A DNA stretch of 64,000 nucleotides from Syncephalastrum monosporum B8922 (lineage: Eukaryota > Mucoromycota > Mucoromycetes > Mucorales > Syncephalastraceae). The DNA is taken from contig JNEN01001228.1 in assembly GCA_000697355.1 (NCBI GenBank), positions 410,454-474,453 of the forward strand. Direction: 5' to 3'. The position numbers were made by a program, and so were the translations under genes. Positions 25,353 to 36,129 of the stretch are shown piece after piece (positions within the stretch are counted from its first letter, which is position 1; the number at the start of each line of letters is the position of its first letter). The notes beneath the pieces are model-generated. The model was given only the letters and a program-made list of their open reading frames with translations, searched no databases and was not told where the DNA came from.

Positions 25353-25879
25353 TCCTCTTGATCCACCTTTACCTTCATATTATGTACATAAACGAGATGA
25401 CCCACCATCCCAGACCTTAACCCCACATATACATATACGCATATCACTAATATCTAACATCCAACCACCCACTGCTCCTCTACCTTCTATCTTAATCCCC
25501 TCGTACGCGATGTTTTTCTTTTCTTTACTTTGGTTTTTCTTCGTCGCAAGGCGATCTTTTTCTCTCGGTGGCATTACAGCTAAGCTGCGCATGTATCTAT
25601 CTAAACTGCTCTATATGCTTCCCGTCAGCATTCCAGGACGAGGTTGATTTCTTGACGTCTATACAAGGACCCACATCTGCATACAGTAATGTGTACGTAC
25701 CCGCACCACTCATTTACACAGTTTTTTTTTTCTTAACAGAAACCCAACCCCACCCCACACCCAAAAAAAGAGGGACGATTATTATAGCTACACTGTACAA
25801 AAGCGCTTTTATCTGGACATATGCATCCCTAAATGTATATATTTCTCGAATGGGGTGAAGAGTTTAAATTTACAATAAT
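25353..25879. other. Intergenic stretch between convergent genes
   Basis: These 527 bp contain AT-rich and pyrimidine-rich patches and short A and T runs, as expected of two facing 3' UTRs. No gene was seen. Confidence 0.4.
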
Positions 25880-27172
25880 CTACACAGATCGCCGGATCAA
25901 TTCTACGTCTACGGCTGTTGCATTATCATTTCTACCTTGCCGGACTTGATGATTCATATCGCTGTGATCCAGAATTGGTAGCTTGGCATCATGAGGAACG
26001 GACTCGAACTGATATGCATCATGGTCACCATGCAGGTGCTGCCGTAAATGCGGTGCTTCCCACCTGTGTCCAAACCATGCTACCAGGTAGAGTCCTACCA
26101 CCGGCATGTACTGTAATAGAAGCACAGCTACGATGATACACGTTTGTGACCGCTCGCTGAAGTAGTTCATGGTCTCTTCATCAACTTTGCTGCTTCCCAG
26201 GGGTTCAGGACTATAGTAAGCGTAGCCGATGAATGTATACAGGAAACCGAAGGTTCTACATACGGCAGTTACTACCGGCAATAGTGTCACCAGAACCCCG
26301 TAAACTGCGAAGGACCCAATGGACGGAATCTGTTCTCGCTGGATATAGGACAGCAGTGGCACGAGTCCTGCCATCGACCATTGTGCTCCAGTATGCAATA
26401 CCCACGATATGACGGCAGGGAAGTCAAATACATCGGCAAGACGGAGCGGCTCGGGGGTGTTCTCTTCGGACGAGGGCAAGCTTTCTTGTGGACTCGCTTG
26501 AGACAGGCTCTTCATAGCTGTGTCCATTTCAGCCATGGCTTTTTGCTCCTCTGTCACGTTCGGCGCCGTGTTTTCCGCTTCCTTGGTGTCGCTATCAAAT
26601 ACTTGGTTCGCGGACATAGACCCTGTGGTAGTCGGACTTGCAATCGATTCCATCACAGACGCCGTATGATTCTGTGGCGCGTCGCTGGTGAATTGATCCA
26701 AAGGTGGCAGCTCCTTGGGCGTATGAACGGCATTGAATAGCGTACACAGCACGATTATCACTGCACATAAACAGCCGCCGTACAAGAGCACCCGTGATAT
26801 TGTACCGCGCCATCCCCCTTGCTGTTTTGCCCCCCGCCACAAGACGTACAGGGCAATGGTCCATGTCAAGGCTTCGAAAAAGCTATCTAGGATGTCCACC
26901 GAACCAGAGCATTCGATGCACTTGTACGCTTTGTCGTCCGACCATTGGCTGTGATAGGCACGTCGAAGTAGAATCGTGTGGGCTGCGATGGTCAAAGACG
27001 CAGCAATAAAGAGCAGGTTGCCTGGGAATTCTAATAAACCCGAGAACTTGGAGCCTTGTTGTGGATATCGTCGCCGGCGCCATTGTAATGCCGTCTTGGC
27101 ACATAGAAACGCGCTCAAGGAGATACTCACCAAGTAGCTGGTGATCTTTGCCCAAAATATGTTGTTCTCCAT
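25880..27172 (-). CDS. Orphan multi-span membrane protein
   Basis: A single minus-strand exon encodes 430 residues beginning MENNIFWAKITSYLVSISLS. About seven hydrophobic segments are visible, near residues 8-25, 45-68, 95-112, 125-147, 255-275, 285-320 and 340-367. Examples are LLFIAASLTIAAHTILL and CIIVAVLLLQYMPVVGLYLV. A polar loop of about 100 residues (150-250) between the fourth and fifth segments is rich in Ser, Glu and Thr, with NHT and NVT glycosylation sequons. The carboxyl tail is polar with many His and Asp. A cluster of Cys (CIEC) lies in the second loop. I do not recognise the family; a transporter or receptor-like fold is possible but unsupported. The absence of introns in a full-length gene is unusual for this window. 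Confidence 0.75.
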   Translation of the reverse strand: MENNIFWAKITSYLVSISLSAFLCAKTALQWRRRRYPQQGSKFSGLLEFPGNLLFIAASLTIAAHTILLRRAYHSQWSDDKAYKCIECSGSVDILDSFFEALTWTIALYVLWRGAKQQGGWRGTISRVLLYGGCLCAVIIVLCTLFNAVHTPKELPPLDQFTSDAPQNHTASVMESIASPTTTGSMSANQVFDSDTKEAENTAPNVTEEQKAMAEMDTAMKSLSQASPQESLPSSEENTPEPLRLADVFDFPAVISWVLHTGAQWSMAGLVPLLSYIQREQIPSIGSFAVYGVLVTLLPVVTAVCRTFGFLYTFIGYAYYSPEPLGSSKVDEETMNYFSERSQTCIIVAVLLLQYMPVVGLYLVAWFGHRWEAPHLRQHLHGDHDAYQFESVPHDAKLPILDHSDMNHQVRQGRNDNATAVDVELIRRSV

Positions 27173-29214
27173 AAGACAGACGGAAAGACGGAAAAGATGC
27201 TGCGCAACGGATGCCTGGATTATATATGTGAGCTAATGCTGAGCACCAACCGCCCTGCCTGATGTAATTGTTCTTCCCTAAATTTAGGGAACTGTGCATT
27301 GTATCGTGGAACATTAACACAGCGGCATCCTAAACCGGCATTGTGACACGCTGACTTGCCAATAAGAGCCTTTTGAACAATGAAGCGAACGGGCCTTTTT
27401 CTATACTTTTGACTCATATGCGAAATTTTTGACATTCCGATGCAGTTTCAAGCATGGCCTTCCGTACAGCGAACCTATGCGCATTCACGCATTTGTGTAC
27501 ATGTGAACTAGAGAAAACTGCTTTTAATGTGAGCACTCAAGAGGGACAAGTGCAATTGCGCGTTTAATCAACGGCAGCCCTTATGACTCAAATGTAAACA
27601 TGACAATCAAATATTTCCTCTCGATATTGCTATACAAACATCTCTACTTGCTGCCAGTGGATCCGTCCTGATCTGGGGCCGTCGTCTGCGATTCTGATAC
27701 CATTTCAAGTACTGACTGGATCTGCTGTCCTTGTCTTGTTCTTTCCTACATCCTTAATTTGCATCAAGCGTCCCCTTCCCGCCACTTCTTGCTCATCTGT
27801 GCTCCATATATTTTCGGAAGGATCTTTGCAAATTTGGGACTATCCGGCAGACTGGTGCATGCGTTTTCAGACGTGCTATAAGCGCTTAGTCCTGACATGG
27901 TCAGCTGGAAACAGCATGTGTTTGTCAGTTAATATGACATATCGAGCTTTTCACTTTTTCTGGGACAGTAGCTGACAATCTATAACTGCTGTTCATTCCT
28001 TTATACTATTTCCTCGAAATGACTAATATTTTGCGTTTGTCAATAGACTGATCTGCACAAATTTAGATCTCATAGCGGAAAGAAGAAGCCCGCGAAAAAA
28101 AATAAAGTACTTGATAGCTAATAGCTGGAGTCAAAGTCAAAAGAAACCCATTTCCTTATCGCCAATACGTGCTGAATGACAATGACCTATTGATTGAAGT
28201 AAAAACAACGTGCCGATTTTCAGAGGTTTCCTTCCAGGCTTTATTAAAAATGTTGATTATTTTCTAAAGTTATCTATATATTATTAAACTCTTCAAATGC
28301 TTTTTCTTATTCATCATTATAATTTTCCTTGATCTTTGAATCTGAGTTTGGTGAAGGAGACGAGTCTCATTAGTGTTGGCAAGGAGGGCCGGGTTCGATG
28401 ACTGGTGCAAGCATACCACTAATCAGACAGTCTATATGTAGTATCTGGACTTTGCGGAAGAGGGAAACGTGCGGGATCACCCCAGCTGTTTGCTATTTGC
28501 AAAGTGAAGACGGTAACTTCGTCCAGGAACGCACCTTCTTCACCATCTGATAAGATAACCCCGCCTTGAGATGCTTGGACGATAGTGGGCGAAAGAAACA
28601 CTCAGCATACAACTGATGGCAGCTCGCCGGTTTGGGAACGAAGTAAACCAAATTGATACCAATATCACACGTCCTCTTGGCGGTCATCCCAACTTCGATT
28701 GTCAGCGCTTGGCCAATATCGAGAAATATCGCTCATTGCGCATAATCGACCGCTGTCGACCTCGATATACATACTCTACAAGCGAGGAGGGCCTTCAGCG
28801 CTAATTCCAGACCTCGTAATACCGCCGTGCCCAGGAAGGGTTTATCATAATTCTCTCTGCTTCATCCAATCTGTATTAGGAAGGGCAGGTGTGGATAGCA
28901 GTAACACGCGTCTGGAAGGAGAGGCCTGATATACAGTACAGCCCTATGGAATAAACACCTTCCCAAACCAATACTTTAACATATAGTAGAAAGCCCATAG
29001 AGGAAGTTCAACGTTTCTATTCTCATATTCCTGCGCAGTGGACGTTGCGCTTCATAGAGCGGCGACGCCTAGAAAGGCATTTTGTACCATAGTCAGGTAC
29101 AGTGGCACACACCGCCCACTAATATCACACAGCATACTGTACGTGATTTGTTACCGCTGAATTCTAGATGGAAGGACTTGACAAAATAATTCATGTACAT
29201 TTACCCAAGTCTAT
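27173..29214. other. 2 kb AT-rich gene-poor stretch
   Basis: Left part of a gene-poor island. Most of it has stops in all frames. The only coding-like trace is the minus-strand relic at 28419-28860, listed separately. No terminal inverted repeats or target-site duplications were found by eye. Confidence 0.4.
28419..28860 (-). pseudogene. Possible decayed gene, Hsp70/HSPA12-like at best
   Basis: Minus-strand fragments in different frames read PFLGTAVLRGLELALK, then TAKRTCDIGINLVYFVPK, then GAFLDEVTVFTLQIANSWGD, in that order and spaced as in a single protein. Frame shifts and stops lie between them. The first two recall the A-L-R-G and R-x-Y-G-I-G-V motifs of the divergent Hsp70 (HSPA12-type) proteins that are common in Mucoromycota. 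The resemblance is weak and from memory. If real, the gene is broken by at least two frame changes. Confidence 0.2.
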
Positions 29215-30070
29215 CTAATCGGCATATGCGGCCGACTGCATTTGCCTCCTCGTTCGCATGTACTTGCAAATGCCGTCTCTGGAGATATTGAGACCCTCAA
29301 ACTGCGCAATCAGCTCCTCGTGGGCTATTTTAAACGTCGCTTTCGGGTTGCTTTCAAAAAAATGATCGAGAAATTCGCCATGCTCTGGACGCAGCTTGGC
29401 GCTTCCTTTCCATAGCTTGGGACTTAACCCTTTCGAGGATCTTTCTCTGGCCTCCTGTGCCCATTGATATGCAGTACGCGGGTGAACGTCTGCTGCAATA
29501 GCTGCCTTGTGTACCGACAAATTCTGCTCTTCCATAAGAGAGAAAAAAAGATCCACTTGATCTTTTGTATATCTTCTGTAGCTGCCCCGGATGGGTGGTG
29601 CTGGTCGTAACGTTGTCCATGGGTGTGACTCCTCGTGTTTTACTTTGTCGTTAGTGTCAGCGTCCTGACGGGTATATTTCGGACGGGTAACTGCAGTGGT
29701 ATCATCTTTCTTAGCAACAGAAGGGGGTGAAGCTGTCTGCTTGCTCGGTGTACTCCTTTTAGAGCGCGTGATTTTCTGTTCTTTTTTGGAGCGGCTCGGT
29801 CGATTTACCGTCTTTTCCGGCCTCTTGTCTGTCAGATTGGAGTCCGCCTTGACTGTAATTTTTGATTGTCCGCCACCATTTCCTGATTGAATTCGCTCGT
29901 TCTCTTTTGCAGGTTGATCTCCCTTTTTCAGGACCGTTCTTTTTCTTCTTCTGCTATGTATCTACACCAGTAATTTCCGCGATAATTAATGTGTGGGTAA
30001 ATTTACTTCGATGTAGCACAGATACCTCAGGATGGCCATCTGTGGGTGCCGGTATGATATGAGAGACCAT
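29215..30070 (-). CDS. Basic HTH protein, transposase-like DNA-binding end without DDE domain (short paralogue)
   Basis: Two minus-strand exons, 30070-30026 (MVSHIIPAPTDGHPE) and 29961-29215, flank a 64 bp phase-0 intron and give 263 residues. Residues about 16-125 are Lys/Arg/Ser-rich and disordered. A helix-turn-helix unit follows: RRYTKDQVDLFFSLMEEQ, then LSVHKAAIAADVHPRTAYQW. The carboxyl part has KLRPEHGEFLDHFFESNPKA, AHEELIAQFEGLNISRDG and ICKYMRTRRQMQ. It is like the second DNA-binding subdomain of Tc1/mariner-type transposases found in Mucoromycota. The protein then stops, with no DDE/DDD catalytic core and none recognisable downstream. It may be a domesticated DNA-binding protein or a truncated element. 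A paralogue with the same gene structure lies 1.9 kb away on the same strand. Confidence 0.75.
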
Positions 30071-31957
30071 CGTTGCCAAAAAAAATTATGTAAAAAAAAA
30101 AGCAGGGAACAGTGACTTGGACTGCGGCGGTATTTATAGCGACCAGGCCTGAGCCACTCGAATAAATATTCTAGAGCCGCCTCTTTCCCTGTACTGTTGA
30201 TTCACACGCATGGTTCAAACTTTATGCCAACTACTAAGGTTAGGCTGGATTCCTGTACGCAGGCCCTTCATTCTTTGAACTACAAGAACTTCGAAACCAT
30301 CTGTCTTCGCGATGATTGGCTATTGGTACGATGAGCGTGCGCAGGGGCCCACGCAATACGCCGCATTGAATCTGAGGCCATTTAGAGCTATACTTTAGAG
30401 ATTTCATGCATACACTTACAGATATAATAGTATTAGGTTACGTGCCGCTATCTGTCAACATGCAGACCTCTAGCCGTACTCTGATGTAACAAAAACATGT
30501 TTTCCATCTTCTATCGTTTAGATAGATACATAGACGCGATATACTTCGAGGTGCCTGAGACGAGGTATGTAGAGCACTCTTCTTTTAGAAATCGGTGCGG
30601 TCAGCCCTCTTATGGGGCAGTCCGGATATGTGCTTCGTTTTTATCGCTAGAGATCATTAACATTACCAAGAAAGGTCTCTATACGTATTACGTGTGTGCT
30701 GGAAATATCAGCGAAAACCTTGTACTATTGTGCATCATAAACTTCATGAGTCTAATGATAGTACTATTTCAAGCAGTACTGCAGAGCCGATTGAGTAACG
30801 CAAATACGCGAGTAATGTGGTACAATGTATTTGAAGATGGTTTCCAAACGCTTCAAAATTGAGCGCTGTTCGAGCAGCATAATATGGCGTGTAGGATCTG
30901 CTAAAGGATATAATTTATTATAAAAGACGAGATACTTGCTTACTATGGATGAAATGGCGCAGCAGTGACAGCCTATACAATGCAAGAACCGTACAAGAAA
31001 CTGAAGAGAAATGCAGACACTAAATACAGAAGGGTCCCAGACTCTTTCATTTAGATATTCCATAGTAACTGTTTCAAAATCTGGGTGACCTCCAACACGT
31101 TTCGTGGTCTTCAAGACATATATATCCTATTATTAAAATATGAACACTCCCTTTACACTGCAGAATAATACTAACATAAATGATAAAAGAGCACCCATGG
31201 TAATCGCAACCATTATCCAAAAAGGACTTTTTCTACTTGACTGTTACTTAACCTGAGTGCTGGTCCACTTGATGATGTAAAATGACGATCATAGTGCTGT
31301 TGTTATGCTGGCTTTCTTTGGTGTTGCGGTCACCTGTCCTTCATAACAAATCTTCGACATTAGAGCAAGAGGGTTTTGGTGCTTCTATCCCTTCGTAGTC
31401 CGGCATTGATGTATGCAACTATGGTTAAAGAACGTAGTTAAGCTCATCACATAGTCATCATTCGCGTCGAAACGTTTCCGAACAGGATATCACTACTTAT
31501 TTTGTTTGTTGCTTTATTTTATCTCACATTTTCATATATCACGCAACCCGGTTAAATTAAAATGAATATATACAAAGTAAAGTGCATGTGTACGACTTTG
31601 TTTTATCCAATTGACAAGTAGAACGCGTTAAAGTTGCTATATTACGCTAATTAGCTCCAATCGAGCTGAGGCACCAGCATTTGCTCATTTGTTTGCTCTG
31701 CATGGATATTGACGCGAATCAACGCACACCTTAGAAATGCTTGAACGTGATAATTTAGTCTTTTTACGCACAGACGGTGGTCGAAGATATCGATTGCTAT
31801 AGCAGAATGGTCGCGCACATGTCAACTAAGTACGATATTCACAAGGATTTAGTATTTATTTACTTAGAGAGCTATTATTCACTACTTTGGCAGAAGGTTT
31901 TTGTAACTATGTAAAGAGAGAAAGAGAGAAAAACAACGAAGAGAGCAGAAATGGCTT
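30071..31957. other. 1.9 kb AT-rich spacer between the two HTH paralogues
   Basis: Two open frames of about 120 codons (plus 30497-30862, minus 30764-31114) overlap each other. They have no recognisable motif or splice logic and are rare-codon and Ile/Leu/Cys-rich, so I do not call genes. No repeats flanking the spacer were detected by eye. Confidence 0.4.
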
Positions 31958-33118
31958 TTAGGAGGACAGTTTGAGATCGCCAAAACTTCGACAAAGGTGC
32001 TGAACGGCCTCCCTAGGGGTCGCACCGGGATTCTTCGTGTAGAAAGCTGCCAAAAACTCGCTATGCTTCCCGTTCAAACTGACGCGGTCACGTTTCTTTT
32101 GCCCGTTTTTGGCTTCCTCCACCTTGGCAATGTCATTCTTGTAGTCGCGAACCCACCTCTGGGCTGTCTGAGTCGTGACGCCCATCTTGCGGGCCGCTGT
32201 GCTGGGCGAGACATTGTACTTGTTAACCAAGTTGATAACGGTCCGTCGAATCGCTTCGTGCTCTCCTGGCGACTTGCGTTCAAATGCTGCCTCTCTGAGC
32301 TTACGCTTGTAAGCTTGAACCCAGCGTGATGCTACCCTTGGGTCTAGGTTCACTGAGCGACCTGCCATCGGCGCCGACATGCCGTGTTCAAACACCAGTC
32401 GAAAAACAATCTTTTTCTTTTTCAAAAGCTCGTCGTGATGAGGGCTGATGCCGTTGAGGATGCGGTGCCGACGGACCCAGTATTGTGCGGTGTGTGCTGG
32501 TACGCTATGCAGCTGGCCAGCAGCTGCGGCGCTAAGTTTGCCTTTGAAGACAGCTGAGAGGACCGCCTTGATCTGATCTTGCGAATATTTGCGACTCGTC
32601 AGGGCTCTCGGCTTCTTTGGAGTTTTCACTTTGGACGCGTTGGTTTCCGCCTTCTTAGTTGTAGAGTTCCGTCTTTTGGCGGGTGCCGTCTTGGTGCTTC
32701 TCTTTTTTTCCGTCGTCGAAGCACTCTTCGTTTCTGTGCCAGTCTTGGCACGTGGCGCCGACTTTTTCGTGGTGCTTTTCTTCTTGGGACTCTCGGCCGC
32801 TTTCTTTGCAGTCGATTTCGGTGTGCTGGTAGAACGAGACATAGTAGAAGGAGCGGTGGATGGAGCGACGCTCGTTTTTTTCTGCACCTTGTTGGCTTTC
32901 GGTGCAGTGGTACTGATCTTTGTTGTGGGTGTCGTCTTCTTGGGAGGCGTGTTTTCTTTGTTCTTGGTCGTGGCTTTTTTGGTACGCGTAGTTGACTTCT
33001 TGTTGTCCTTTATCGTGGAATATATAAGCTCGGAGAACGAGAAGCGTAGGGTTACAATTCATACCTTGGAAGACAAAGGCAAAGCCTTACGCTTCTTTTC
33101 CGCCGAGGGCATACTCAT
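31958..33118 (-). CDS. Basic protein with three tandem HTH units (long paralogue)
   Basis: Exons 33118-33065 (MSMPSAEKKRKALPLSSK) and 33007-31958 surround a 57 bp phase-0 intron and give 367 residues. Residues about 19-155 are a very Lys/Thr/Ser-rich, histone-tail-like region with TPKSTAKKAAESPKKKS. Three helix-turn-helix units follow. They are KYSQDQIKAVLSAVFKGKLS with AQYWVRRHR, KKKKIVFRLVFEHGMSAPMA with ASRWVQAYKR, and IRRTVINLVNKYNVSPSTAA with AQRWVRDYKND. A final segment, HSEFLAAFYTKNPGATPREA, aligns with HGEFLDHFFESNPKATFKIA of the neighbour, but stops at SFGDLKLSS. That is about 25 residues earlier than the neighbour. No catalytic domain is present. Shared exon layout with the 29215-30070 gene indicates a DNA-level duplication. 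Function is unknown; chromatin or DNA binding is inference. Confidence 0.78.
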
Positions 33119-34274
33119 TTTTCTCTGTTTTCCGGGTACTGCGTTGGTACGACTCCCTTTATATACACGGTAAAGTTTGCTGCATTACCTATTTAGGAGT
33201 AGCACAAAGCACCTCAAGCGGAATTTAATGGGGACCAGTTGATCTACGCTCTTTATATGACTTTGTACTTCTCCTAATCTACCGTGTCCCTTGTTGCTCT
33301 CCATGACATATTACTCTATTGTGGCCCATTTCCAAGTAAGTCTTATGCTCATGTCGAGCGATTGCACCTAAAATTGTCCGTGCAGGCCCATGCGTTGCGT
33401 GCAGGTAATGCACACACAGACTTTAGGTTCGTTTGTTACTTCAATAAAAAGAGTTCAATACAAACATGCAATTTATGCCATATTTTTAACGAGACTATCG
33501 CCTTCCGCCGGGAAAAACAGGTCTTATGGGTAGTTAGACAATCAGTCGTGGAATTCGTATTATATATGCACCAAAGAGCATTTCATTACCTGCTTTGTTC
33601 TCCCTTATCAGTTTGTGCTATGAATATGTTGACTATCCACGTTCACGTATATGAACGCTACGAGGCAGTAAAAGGTAAAGGTAGGGTGGAAAGGGCGCAA
33701 TATAGCAGGATGATATAAAATTGGACCATGAGTGTATTATTTGTTGGGTCTTAAGAAGATCATTGGTTGTATCCTCAATCAGTGGGTTGGATGGGGAGAC
33801 CTGTAAAGACGAACCCCCAAATCAAACGCGTGTGTGGCTTTTGGTGAGTCGTGTGATCATCACCGGTGACACTGGGTGTGTACGAGTGAGTGCATCATGC
33901 GCCAGAAGATGAGGGCAAATTCCGTATCCGACAGGTTTTGGCAGACACTTGCAGGGGTTGCCCATAGCAACCTAAGAAGCACCAAAGTCACTACCCCACG
34001 GCTCCTCTTTCCATCCTTCTAGTCCGTTATCATCTAATAAACAGCAGATCGAGGACAAAACCCGAAGCTTTGTACGTAAACGAATCAAGAAGTCGCGAAG
34101 CAGTATGTGCCAAAGAGCACAAAAGGGAAAAGCAAAAGATTTTTTGGTGACCGACACTTTTTTTCCCTTTGCCCAAAAAGTCACTCTAGTTCGAGCCTCG
34201 AAGCAGCATCTGTCCGCCACGCATTTAAGGCTTCTCTGTCTGCACCTTTCGCCTGTTCTTCAATTGATTTGCCA
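33119..34274. other. Intergenic region between HTH gene and phosphatidylserine synthase
   Basis: These 1.16 kb separate two divergent genes. A 144-codon frame at 33284-33718 has no motif and no good ATG context, so it is not called. A T-rich patch lies near 34140-34170, about 120 bp before the PSS start. Nothing else was recognised. Confidence 0.35.
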
Positions 34275-36129
34275 ATGGAGAGCGATTCGTCTCAGAAGAC
34301 CCGGACACAAGCTGTACCAGCTGTCAAACACGCGTCAAAGCCAGATCGGAATGAGACAGTGTGTAAGTACCAGATTCGTGTAGTATTCGTGTAGTATTCC
34401 TCAACCTTTTTATCGGCCAACTGCTGTGGACACTCGAGTGTTACCCTTGACTTGGTTTTTAATCATAAGGAATATGGCTGGGAGCGAGGAGATCTGTGGG
34501 AGTGGATAGTTTCGTCCCCCTGCAATGTGACATTACTATCAAGCGTTGGGAGATAGAAAGCAAAGGAATAATGCAGGTCTTGGAATCAGATGACTCAGAA
34601 CTAGGAATACGTTTGTAGTCCATCCACACACGTTGACCGCCCTGGGTATCTTACTGGCATGGCTTTTCTATGCTGCCGTGCGTACTCCTTACGTCGATAC
34701 CGAAGCAAGTGTCAAGCTGGGCATTTCTGCCGCAGTAGGCTGTTTCATCTTTATCGGCATGCTGCAATTCCGCGATGGCCCTTTCATCCGTCCGAGCGTC
34801 CCCTTTTGGCGTGCGGTTCTGAGCTTGAGCGTCATGTACCAGCTTGTCTTGGTCTTCCTGCTCTTCCTGGTACGTCCCTCGCTTTTAATTTTAAGCTTTC
34901 TGTGATACTGTAGTACACCAAATTCTGATCTGCTTCTTGTCCCGATCAGAGCAAAGACGAAGCGCGCCGCTTCATGGTCTACCTGGACCCGGAACTGGGT
35001 CACCAGCTTCCTGAACGATCCTACGCTGAAGGCTGTGATCTGACCATGGATACCATCAAGGTAGAGATCCTTTATCCCAGCGGGAACATGGCTTTATTTA
35101 CCCCCAATCCCATAGAACCAAATGGATATCTTTGTGCTTGCGCATATTTTAGGCTGGTATGGCAAGGCTATCATCCTACGTGATTCCTGGATCTGCTGGA
35201 TTCTATCCATTACGTTTGAGCTGCTCGAGTACTCGCTCCAGCATCAGTTGAACAACTTTGCCGAATGCTGGTGGGATCATGTAAGTAAATCAGGTCGAAC
35301 GAAGTGGGATTGTATCTGATGAGACATACCAGTGGATTCTTGATGTGCTGCTTTGCAACTGGGCCGGCATTTATCTGGGCATCAAGACATGTCAATATTT
35401 TGCCATGAAGGTTTTGTTACACGAGAAACTACTCGGCTTCCTGTTGACAAAATGAAATGCGTTAGGAATATTCTTGGATCCAATTCCGCCAGATCCCGAC
35501 TTTACGAGGAAAGGCGAAGCGTGCCGTTCAGCAATTTACACCGCATGACTGGACCCCATTCGCTTGGAAGGCCCTGAGCAGCCCTCAAAACTACTTTGGT
35601 GTCGTTGGTTTAATGACGGTGGTACGACCCTGCAGAAAAATAGATTCTGCATATGATCTGTTCTAATTAATTTTCTTTAGACGTTGCAATGTGAACTCAA
35701 TTGCTTCTACCTGAAGTACCTGCTCTGGGTGCCGCCAGAGCATCCCCTCAATACCTACCGCCTTATTCTCATGTTTTTGTGCGCCTTACCCGCTGCGCGT
35801 GACGTATACCAATATCTGGCTGACCCGTAAGTGCATCCGCGCGAAAAGAAAAGGATAAGCAATAGCTAAATGTGTTTCAACCACTCTGTAGCGAAAACAA
35901 GCGATTGGGGGCGCATGCTTGGCTATTGATTTGTAACATTATGACGGAGACTTTGATCTGTCTGCGGTTTGCAGAAGGTGAATTCCCTGTTCCTGCACCG
36001 ATGTTTGTCAAGGTGGCATGGTCCATAGCTCTTTTCATCATTTTTATTGGATTCCCTGTTTGGCGGTTCATCATCCATCCACCCAGCAAAGAATTGCAGC
36101 AGCAGCTGGCCGCCAACAAGGAAGAATAG
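34275..36129 (+). CDS. Base-exchange phosphatidylserine synthase (PTDSS1/2 type)
   Basis: The animal enzymes swap the head group of phosphatidylcholine or phosphatidylethanolamine for serine in ER membranes. Eight exons (34275-34362, 34619-34869, 34950-35060, 35116-35280, 35333-35410, 35466-35621, 35681-35826, 35892-36129) join in frame to 410 residues. Family motifs in order are [91 protein letters not shown] and KRLGAHAWL. The WWDHWILD-LLCN block and the KRAV-QFTP-W block are diagnostic of PTDSS rather than of the CDP-DAG-dependent yeast CHO1. Many hydrophobic helices are present. Intron 1 is 256 bp, several times the local norm. The carboxyl end is short and polar. Confidence 0.93.

Noticed and set aside
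27700..27980. Plus-strand frame of 79 codons upstream of the relic
   Set aside because: No motif or splice support; chance length for AT-rich DNA.
28676..31110. GGHPNFD and GGHPDFE peptide-like matches on opposite strands
   Set aside because: Short and isolated; flanks do not align, so no repeat is claimed.
30497..31114. Two overlapping frames of about 120 codons in the island
   Set aside because: Opposite strands, no motifs, no splice logic, AT-rich composition; probably chance.
33284..33718. Plus-strand frame of 144 codons
   Set aside because: No recognisable motif and unusual composition; not supported as a gene.
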